Position numbers and translations under genes: made by a program. A stretch of DNA of 11,162 nt, from positions 1-11,162 of the forward strand of contig CAYLZW010000199.1 in assembly GCA_964388085.1 (NCBI GenBank), in the 5' to 3' direction. Numbering within the stretch: the first letter of the stretch is position 1; each line of letters starts with the position of its first letter. Positions 7,220-11,162 of this stretch are shown one piece after another. Source of the DNA: CAYLZW01 sp964388085 (GTDB taxonomy: Bacteria > Myxococcota > UBA727 > CAYLZW01). The notes below the pieces were generated by a model. The model did no database searches. It was given only the letters and a program-made list of their open reading frames with translations, and was not told the DNA's origin.

Positions 7220-7307
7220 CGAGGCGCGTCCTCCTCGTTCACTCGCGCCGGCAGCGCTGCCCGAAGAAACAATGCACGCGCCGCGCCGCGTGTGACGACG
7301 ACGCCAC

Positions 7308-7337
7308 TTGCGAAGCTGAACATGGGTTCAGTATGGT
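7308..7337 (+). promoter_or_regulatory. Sigma70-like promoter of the alkB-like gene
   Basis: TTGCGA (7308-7313) and TATGGT (7332-7337) match the -35 and -10 consensus at 4 positions each with an 18-base spacer. The -10 ends 9 bases before the ATG at 7347, so transcription should start within a few bases of the start codon. No Shine-Dalgarno is visible before the ATG. The spacer contains a perfect dyad listed separately. Confidence 0.55.
7316..7331 (+). promoter_or_regulatory. LexA-like (SOS box) operator in the alkB-like promoter
   Basis: CTGAAC-ATGG-GTTCAG is a perfect 6-bp inverted repeat with a 4-base centre. It fits GAAC-N4-GTTC, the Gram-positive LexA box. Extended by one base (7316-7332) it matches 15 of 17 positions of the Myxococcus xanthus LexA consensus as I remember it (CTRHAMRYBYGTTCAGS). 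It sits inside the promoter spacer and touches the -10, an ideal place for repression. My scan found no other GAAC-N4-GTTC in the window. Confidence 0.6.
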
Positions 7338-7346
7338 GTCCGGCGC

Positions 7347-7967
7347 ATGATGAGCCAGGTCGGTCTGTTCGGCAGGGAGGAGCCCGCCTTCGACGCGCGC
7401 TTCTCGAGCGTGCGCCGTTACGAGCTCGACGACGAGTCGTGGATCGAGCACGGCAGCGGCTTCTTGCGCGGTCATGAGGCGCTGTTCGAGCTGCTCCACG
7501 CGAGCACGACGTGGCGGCGCGCGTCCATGCCGATGTACGAGCGCGTCGTCGAGGTGCCGCGCCTCCTCGCCGCGCTCCCGGGCGACGGGCCCGGTCACCC
7601 GATCCTCGATGAGCTCCGTGTCGCGCTCTCGCGGCGCTATGGCGTCGAGCTGAGCGCGCTGACCATGGCGCTCTATCGCGATGGCGGCGACAGCGTGGCC
7701 TGGCACGGCGACCGCGTCGCGCGCGAGCTGCCCGAGGCGCACGTGGTCACGCTCTCGCTCGGGTCACCTCGACGTTTCATGATGCGTCGAAAAGACGGCG
7801 GAGCTTCCCGAATCTTTACCCTTGGCTGGGGCGACCTGATGGCCATGGGTGGGGCGTGCCAGCGCACGTGGCAGCACTGCGTGCCGAAGGCGAAGCGCGC
7901 CGATCCCCGCCTCGTGGTGATGTTTCGGCCGCGCGACTTCCGGGACGACGCGGTGCGCGAGCGATAG
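7347..7967 (+). CDS. alkB: AlkB-like 2-oxoglutarate/Fe(II) dioxygenase
   Basis: This encodes 206 residues, close to the usual AlkB length. The jelly-roll active site is visible: YRDGGDSVAWHGDR gives the HxD pair His120 and Asp122, WQHCVPK gives the distal iron ligand His177, and PRLVVMFRP gives Arg188 and Arg194, spaced six residues apart like the two arginines of E. coli AlkB that bind 2-oxoglutarate and shape the site. The expected role is oxidative removal of alkyl lesions (1-methyladenine, 3-methylcytosine) from DNA or RNA. Two ATG codons are adjacent (7347 and 7350). No ribosome site precedes them, which agrees with the very close promoter and a leaderless or nearly leaderless mRNA. A LexA-like dyad fills the promoter spacer, so DNA-damage induction is likely. 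The divergent VKOR gene starts 127 bases away. Substrate preference within the AlkB family is not decided. Confidence 0.93.
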   Translation: MMSQVGLFGREEPAFDARFSSVRRYELDDESWIEHGSGFLRGHEALFELLHASTTWRRASMPMYERVVEVPRLLAALPGDGPGHPILDELRVALSRRYGVELSALTMALYRDGGDSVAWHGDRVARELPEAHVVTLSLGSPRRFMMRRKDGGASRIFTLGWGDLMAMGGACQRTWQHCVPKAKRADPRLVVMFRPRDFRDDAVRER

Positions 7968-8189
7968 CGTCCGGCGTGTCGAGCGGCGCCTCGAGCGCCT
8001 GCCGATCCCGAACCGGGAACGTCCATCTCACGGAGGCTCGCCCGAGCGAACGAGCGGTACTTGGCCTGGGCCTTGCCCCTCAAGCTCGAGTCAGGAGCGA
8101 AGGAGCGCTCGCCGGCCGCGGCGTCCTGCTTCGTCTCCACGCTGCTGCCTCGTGCGCCGGCTCGTCGCCGGTCACGACGAGAGGTCGAC
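7968..8189. other. Intergenic region without a supported gene
   Basis: These 222 bases lie between the alkB-like gene and the DUF378 gene. No ORF has both a start and a ribosome site. Two short hairpins are visible: GGCGC/GCGCC (7985-7999), 18 bases after the alkB stop, and TCCCG-AAC-CGGGA (8006-8018). GGGAAC at 8015-8020 resembles an ECF sigma -35 element, but I find no convincing -10 partner. The DUF378 promoter presumably lies here. Confidence 0.4.
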
Positions 8190-8444
8190 ATGAGGAATGC
8201 CAACATCCTGGGCGCCATCTTGTTCGTCATCGCCATCGTGGGCGCGCTGAACTGGGGGCTCATCGGGTTCTTCGACTACAACCTGGTCGACGCCATGTTC
8301 GGCGCGTCGCCCGACACCGACACCAATTGGGCCGCGCGGATCGTGTACGCCATCGTCGGCCTCGCGGGGCTCGGGGCGCTGTTCTTCATCCCTTCCTTCG
8401 GGCGCTCAGCGGACTACGGGACGACGCCGGCCACGCCTCGCTGA
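8190..8444 (+). CDS. DUF378 small membrane protein
   Basis: This encodes 84 residues matching the DUF378 family (NILGAILFVIAIVGALNWGL at 4-23, then IGFFDYNLVDAMFG, and IVYAIVGLAGLGAL at 51-64). Two membrane helices are likely at about 5-27 and 50-67, with an acidic loop between them. Function is unknown; family members are small inner-membrane proteins. The ATG at 8190 follows AGAGG by 5 bases and begins where family similarity begins. An in-frame TTG at 8061 would add 43 Arg/Pro-rich residues without a ribosome site and is not accepted. The hydrophilic tail (GRSADYGTTPATPR) is short. A perfect 11-bp inverted repeat spans the stop codon. Confidence 0.88.
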   Translation: MRNANILGAILFVIAIVGALNWGLIGFFDYNLVDAMFGASPDTDTNWAARIVYAIVGLAGLGALFFIPSFGRSADYGTTPATPR

Positions 8445-8449
8445 GCGCC
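8401..8449 (+). terminator. 11-bp inverted repeat spanning the DUF378 stop codon
   Basis: GGCGCTCAGCG (8401-8411) and CGCTGAGCGCC (8439-8449) are perfectly complementary and enclose a 27-base loop that itself contains GCCGGC. The TGA stop (8442-8444) is inside the 3' arm. There is no T-run after it. It may act as a 3'-end stabiliser or a U-less terminator before the S74 gene. Confidence 0.35.
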
Positions 8450-8573
8450 TGTCTCGACCCGCTGCTCACGCGGGCGCGGAGCGTGCCGCTCGACACGGGG
8501 AGGGGTCGCGCGCCCGCTAGCGTCGCGCCGCGGCCGGCCCGCTCCAAGACCGCGCTTTCGTGGGAGGTCCCTC

Positions 8574-9017
8574 ATGCGCGCCTTCGTCGTCGCTGGTGTC
8601 GTGCTCGTAGCGCTGTGCGCGGCTGCGGCCGCCGCCGACGTGCCGTCCGACGCGCGCCTGAAGCGCGACGTCCAGGCCGTGACGCCCGAGCGCGCGCTCG
8701 AGCTGGTCATGGCGCTCGAGCCGGTCACCTTCTGGTGGTCGGAGGATCAGATCGTGTTTCCGCAAGGTGGCCGACACATCGGCCTCGTGGCGCAGCAGGT
8801 CGCCGAGGTCTTGCCCGAGGTCGTCGAGGACCGTGGCGGGTTCCTCTACGTGGCCTATGACGAGCTGACGCCGCTGCTCATCGCCACCACGCAGCAGCAG
8901 CAGGCCCTGCTGGTGGCGCAACAGGCGCGCCTCGAGGAGCAGCAGGCGGAGATCGACGAGCTGCGGGCGCGGCTCGACGCGCTCGACGCTGCGGCCGGCG
9001 ACGCAGCCGTCGAGTAA
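8574..9017 (+). CDS. Exported stand-alone S74 (intramolecular chaperone-like) domain protein
   Basis: This encodes 147 residues. Residues 1-21 are a signal peptide (basic MRAF, then a hydrophobic core ending in AAAAAA), with likely cleavage before Asp22. Residues 25-110 resemble the peptidase S74 domain that ends phage tail spikes and fibres and other trimeric proteins: SDARLKRDV at 25-33, ALELVMALEPVTFWW, HIGLVAQQVAEVLPEVV at 68-84, and YDELTPLLIATTQQQQ. Residues 104-140 form a predicted coiled coil. In S74 proteins the domain trimerises, helps the upstream chain fold, and cleaves itself before the conserved Ser of SD. Here that Ser25 lies directly after the signal peptide, so there is no chain to assist. 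GGGAGG stands 6 bases before the ATG. It is likely a periplasmic or surface trimer of unknown role. Confidence 0.85.
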   Translation: MRAFVVAGVVLVALCAAAAAADVPSDARLKRDVQAVTPERALELVMALEPVTFWWSEDQIVFPQGGRHIGLVAQQVAEVLPEVVEDRGGFLYVAYDELTPLLIATTQQQQALLVAQQARLEEQQAEIDELRARLDALDAAAGDAAVE

Positions 9018-9048
9018 CGCGTCGGCCGAGCGGCGGAGTCACAAAGCG

Positions 9049-9063
9049 GCCGCGTCACGCGGC
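9049..9063. terminator. Short hairpin between convergent genes
   Basis: GCCGCG-TCA-CGCGGC is a perfect 6-bp stem with a 3-base loop. It lies between the stop of the S74 gene (9017) and the convergent stop of the DUF2894-like gene (9066). It is the only structured element in this 48-base gap and could serve both strands, but it has no T-run. Confidence 0.25.
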
Positions 9064-9065
9064 GG

Positions 9066-9845
9066 TCAGCGCTTCTTCCGCACCGCGATGCGGGCGCCAC
9101 CTCGCGCCGGCTTCGCGAGCTTGGCGGGCTTCTCGTCCGCGGTGGCGGGCAGGTGCGAGAGCGACTCGACGTCTTTCACCCACGACAGCCAGGCGCGGGC
9201 GAAGGACGGTGACAGCGTCGCGAGCTCGCCGATCGCGCGCGCGGCCAGCGCGTCCGGGTTGTAGGGCCCGGCCGAGGCGGGCGCGCCGCGCTCCATGCGA
9301 TCGACCTCGAGCAAGGAGCCAAGCTGCTCCGCGCCGTCGCGGAGGACGACGAGAACGAGCTGGTTCGCGACGTCGTGCGCGCGCGCGGCGAGGTCTTGCT
9401 CCAGGGCACGGCGGCCCTCGAGCAGCTCGCGCGCCTCGCGCACGACAGGCGGCAGCGTCGAGCAGCGGCTCTCGACGATGGCGAGCGCCGCGCGGACGCG
9501 CTCGAGGGCCGGCGCGGTACGCGCGGGAGCGCCCCGCGCGAGCGCGCGCTCTGCCGCGCGTCGGGCACCGTCGACGTCACCCTGGTCGGCGCGCGCGCGC
9601 AGCAGCTTGGCCGCCGCGGCGTCCTGGCGCGCGAGCTGGTCGATGGCGTCGTTCGCCTGCACCTCCGCCGCGCGAAACCGCAGCTCGAGCGTGAACAGAT
9701 GTTTGCGCGCGCGCTCCACGAGGCGACGTCGCACGCCCTCGCGTGACGCGGCCGCGCGCTCGAGCATGCCCTCGATGGCGATGATCTCGCCGGCGTCGAA
9801 GCGCTCGACGCCAGCGGCCCTCAGGGCGAGCGCGCGCCGCTCCAT
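9066..9845 (-). CDS. DUF2894-like soluble protein of the motor operon
   Basis: This encodes 259 residues, mostly helical and highly charged, without signal peptide or membrane helix. The N-terminal block FDAGEIIAIEGMLERAAASR followed by EGVRRRLVERARKHL (16-50), the block GPYNPDALAARAIGELATLS then PSFARAWLSWVKDVESLSHL (193-232), and a basic tail ending VRKKR match what I remember of DUF2894. That family is found next to DUF802 and OmpA-domain genes in Burkholderia- and Xanthomonas-type genomes. The middle (55-165) is long Ala/Arg/Glu helix, probably coiled coil. Its ATG overlaps the TAA stop of the OmpA-domain gene by one base (TAATG), so translation is coupled. It would be the cytoplasmic third component of the operon; the basic tail could bind nucleic acid or a membrane face (inference). 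Biochemical function is unknown. Confidence 0.72.
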   Translation of the reverse strand: MERRALALRAAGVERFDAGEIIAIEGMLERAAASREGVRRRLVERARKHLFTLELRFRAAEVQANDAIDQLARQDAAAAKLLRARADQGDVDGARRAAERALARGAPARTAPALERVRAALAIVESRCSTLPPVVREARELLEGRRALEQDLAARAHDVANQLVLVVLRDGAEQLGSLLEVDRMERGAPASAGPYNPDALAARAIGELATLSPSFARAWLSWVKDVESLSHLPATADEKPAKLAKPARGGARIAVRKKR

Positions 9846-10522
9846 TAGAGGCTCGCCTCCGTCGGCGCGCCGGCGAGCTGCGCGCGTGCTCTCGGCGCGC
9901 GCGGCACGGGCGCGATCTCGACGCGGCGGTTCTGCGCCCGGCCGTCGTCGGAGGCGTTGTCGGCGACGGGGTGATGCGAGCCGAAGCCGGCGGCGATGGC
10001 CCTGTCGGCGGGAAAGCCCGCCCGCAGCAGCGCCCGCGTCACCGTGAGGGCGCGCTCGGTGCTCAGCTCCCAGTTGTCGGCGTAGCGCGCACCCTCCTGG
10101 ATGACGAGGTCATCCGTGAAGCCGCTGACCATCAGCACGGTGTCGGCCTCCTTCACATAGGCGGCGAGGGGAGCCGCGAGATCGTTCACGAGCACCTTGC
10201 CCTCGTCGGACAGGTCGGCGGACATGAGCGGGAACAGCACGCTGCCGCGGATGCCGACCCGCGCGCCGTCGAGGGTGATGCGGCCGTCGGCGATGGGCAC
10301 GGCGAGCGCCTTCTCGAGGGCGGCGACTCGAACGGTCTCGCGCGCGTGCGCCTCCTGCTCGGTCTTGAGGCGCGCCTTCTCGGCGACGAGCTGCTGCGAG
10401 AGATCGATCTGCGAGATGACCGCCCACACGAAGAACAGGACGACGAGCCCACACAGGCAGGCGAGGACGTCCGCGAACACCGGCCACACCGGCAACGAGC
10501 CGTCGTGATCCATCGAGTCCAT
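9845..10522 (-). CDS. MotB-like OmpA-domain protein (motor stator/anchor subunit)
   Basis: This encodes 225 residues. A single membrane helix at about 15-36 reads FADVLACLCGLVVLFFVW, with Asp18 placed as in the MotB motif YAD, where it carries the ion. Residues 40-75 are a charged helix. Residues 88-207 are an OmpA C-terminal, peptidoglycan-binding domain: SGFTDD at 133-138, NWELSTERALTV at 150-161, and GFGSHHPVADN then GRAQNRRVEI at 179-203. There is no cleavable signal, so the N-terminus stays cytoplasmic and the OmpA domain reaches the cell wall. The ATG at 10522 follows GAGGAG by 6 bases; starts farther up would lie inside the DUF802-type gene. It begins 10 bases after that gene's stop and overlaps the DUF2894-like gene by one base. 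The likely role is the wall-anchored half of an ion-driven complex. Confidence 0.87.
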   Translation of the reverse strand: MDSMDHDGSLPVWPVFADVLACLCGLVVLFFVWAVISQIDLSQQLVAEKARLKTEQEAHARETVRVAALEKALAVPIADGRITLDGARVGIRGSVLFPLMSADLSDEGKVLVNDLAAPLAAYVKEADTVLMVSGFTDDLVIQEGARYADNWELSTERALTVTRALLRAGFPADRAIAAGFGSHHPVADNASDDGRAQNRRVEIAPVPRAPRARAQLAGAPTEASL

Positions 10523-10532
10523 GTCGCGCTCC

Positions 10533-11162
10533 TCAGGCTTCGGCAGCCGATGACGTCGTTGCTTGGCTCGGCTGGCCCTCGCCCGCGGCGACGACGTCAT
10601 CGGGCACCGCGCCGCCTTCGTCCTCGGGCTCGAGCCGCTCGGCCGCCTTCAGGCCGGAGAAGAGCTCGCGCTGCAGCTCGAGCGAGCGCTCGAAGACCTC
10701 TCGCGTCTGGTCGAGATAGGCACCGAAGCGCTCCCGCTCGTGGTCGGCGCCGCCGCTCTGCAGGCCCACCTCGAGGGTGGCGAGGCGGTCCATCCACTCG
10801 CGCGTGGCCTCTTTGTAGCCATCGACAGCGCCCGAGAAGCGCTCGGCCAGCGACGTGAGCTCGATGCCGCCGGCGACGAGCGCGTCGGCGCCGTCGGAGA
10901 GCGAGCGCGCCATGTCGCTGACCTTTGCCCGCACGGTCGTGGCGTGCGCGTCCAGATGTGTGACGACCTCGCCCGTCAAAGCCTGGCGCTCGAGAGCGAG
11001 CTTCTCCTCGAGGGCGAGGCGCTGCGCCTCCCGCGCCTCGTCGCGCTCCGCCGCGGTGCTGAGCCAGGTCTCGAGCTGGGCGCGGATGTCGTCGGAGAAG
11101 GCGAGCGCCTGGCCCTTCTCGTCGCGCAGGAAGGCCCGCATGTCCTCCACGAGCGCGCGGTC
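10533..11162 (-). CDS. DUF802-type protein, C-terminal coiled-coil portion (5' partial)
   Basis: The frame is open from the window edge (11162) to TGA at 10535-10533, giving 209 residues; the N-terminus is outside. Visible residues 12-65 are strongly coiled-coil (alternating Glu/Arg/Leu/Ala). The later blocks GIELTSLAERFSGAVDGY (99-116) and AYLDQTREVFERSLELQ (148-164) match the end of DUF802 proteins as I remember them. The last 35 residues are an acidic, Ser/Thr/Ala-rich disordered tail. In the family the missing N-terminal part carries membrane helices resembling MotA/TolQ/ExbB (family knowledge, not visible here). It is first of the three linked genes seen, with the OmpA-domain gene starting 10 bases after its stop. 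A long cytoplasmic coiled-coil tail on a MotA-like base recalls ZorA, but this is inference. Confidence 0.7.
   Translation of the reverse strand, partial: DRALVEDMRAFLRDEKGQALAFSDDIRAQLETWLSTAAERDEAREAQRLALEEKLALERQALTGEVVTHLDAHATTVRAKVSDMARSLSDGADALVAGGIELTSLAERFSGAVDGYKEATREWMDRLATLEVGLQSGGADHERERFGAYLDQTREVFERSLELQRELFSGLKAAERLEPEDEGGAVPDDVVAAGEGQPSQATTSSAAEA

Noticed and set aside
8061..8189. An upstream start of the DUF378 gene
   Set aside because: It is a TTG without ribosome site and would add an Arg/Pro-rich segment before the hydrophobic family start.
8574..8650. A lipoprotein signal in the S74 protein (VALC)
   Set aside because: The residue before Cys is Leu, not Gly, Ala or Ser, and a normal Ala-rich signal peptidase I site follows, so an ordinary signal peptide fits better.
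8890..8905. A CAG repeat tract
   Set aside because: It encodes the Gln run (TTQQQQ) at the start of the S74 coiled coil and is too short to be a functional DNA repeat.
9353..9366. GAAC-N6-GTTC as a second SOS-like box
   Set aside because: The spacing is 6 instead of 4, it lacks the outer CT/AG bases, and it lies inside the DUF2894-like coding region away from any start.
9066..11162. A complete Zorya defence system
   Set aside because: The MotB-like subunit and coiled-coil partner recall ZorB and ZorA, but no ZorC, ZorD or ZorE-like helicase or nuclease is present, and the third gene fits DUF2894 instead.

Overview
The window is uniformly GC-rich (roughly 70% by eye), with strong G/C preference at third codon positions, densely packed genes, and stem-loops that lack U-tracts. 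The gene families (full-length Lhr, a VKOR-family/SPW pair, a PECR-like reductase, DUF72, a DUF802/OmpA/DUF2894 cluster) and a LexA-like operator close to the one I recall for Myxococcus suggest a delta-proteobacterial lineage such as Myxococcota. That placement is inference; nothing in the window fixes the taxonomy. I see no rRNA, tRNA, insertion sequence or CRISPR array. No intergenic gap exceeds about 225 bases.

Layout: (1) 2-2725 (+): the last 907 codons of a large Lhr-type helicase whose ATPase core lies upstream. (2) 5287-2760 (-): a run of genes encoding a DUF72 protein, a dienelactone-hydrolase-like alpha/beta hydrolase, a probable 43-residue small protein, and a DUF2188-DUF2231 membrane fusion. 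The last three are tightly spaced. (3) 5358-6227 (+): a short-chain dehydrogenase/reductase of the trans-2-enoyl-CoA reductase type, divergent from DUF72. (4) 7219-6231 (-): a translationally coupled pair, a VKOR-family membrane protein and an SPW-repeat-like membrane protein. (5) 7347-7967 (+): an AlkB-type dioxygenase with a readable promoter whose spacer is filled by a perfect GAAC-N4-GTTC dyad, so it is a candidate SOS-controlled repair gene with an almost leaderless mRNA. (6) 8190-8444 and 8574-9017 (+): a small DUF378 membrane protein and an exported, free-standing S74 chaperone-like protein. (7) 11162-9066 (-): a coupled operon of a DUF802-type coiled-coil protein (N-terminus outside the window), a MotB-like OmpA-domain protein and a DUF2894-like soluble protein.

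The last operon is the best candidate for a poorly described system. The OmpA-domain protein has one membrane helix with an aspartate placed as in MotB (FAD versus YAD) and a peptidoglycan-binding domain. The DUF802 family, as I recall it, carries MotA/TolQ/ExbB-like membrane helices upstream of the coiled-coil part seen here. Together they look like an ion-driven, wall-anchored motor reminiscent of MotAB or ZorAB, coupled to a cytoplasmic third protein of unknown role. The other strong observation is the predicted LexA control of the alkB-like gene. Everything was read by eye; no database search was run.
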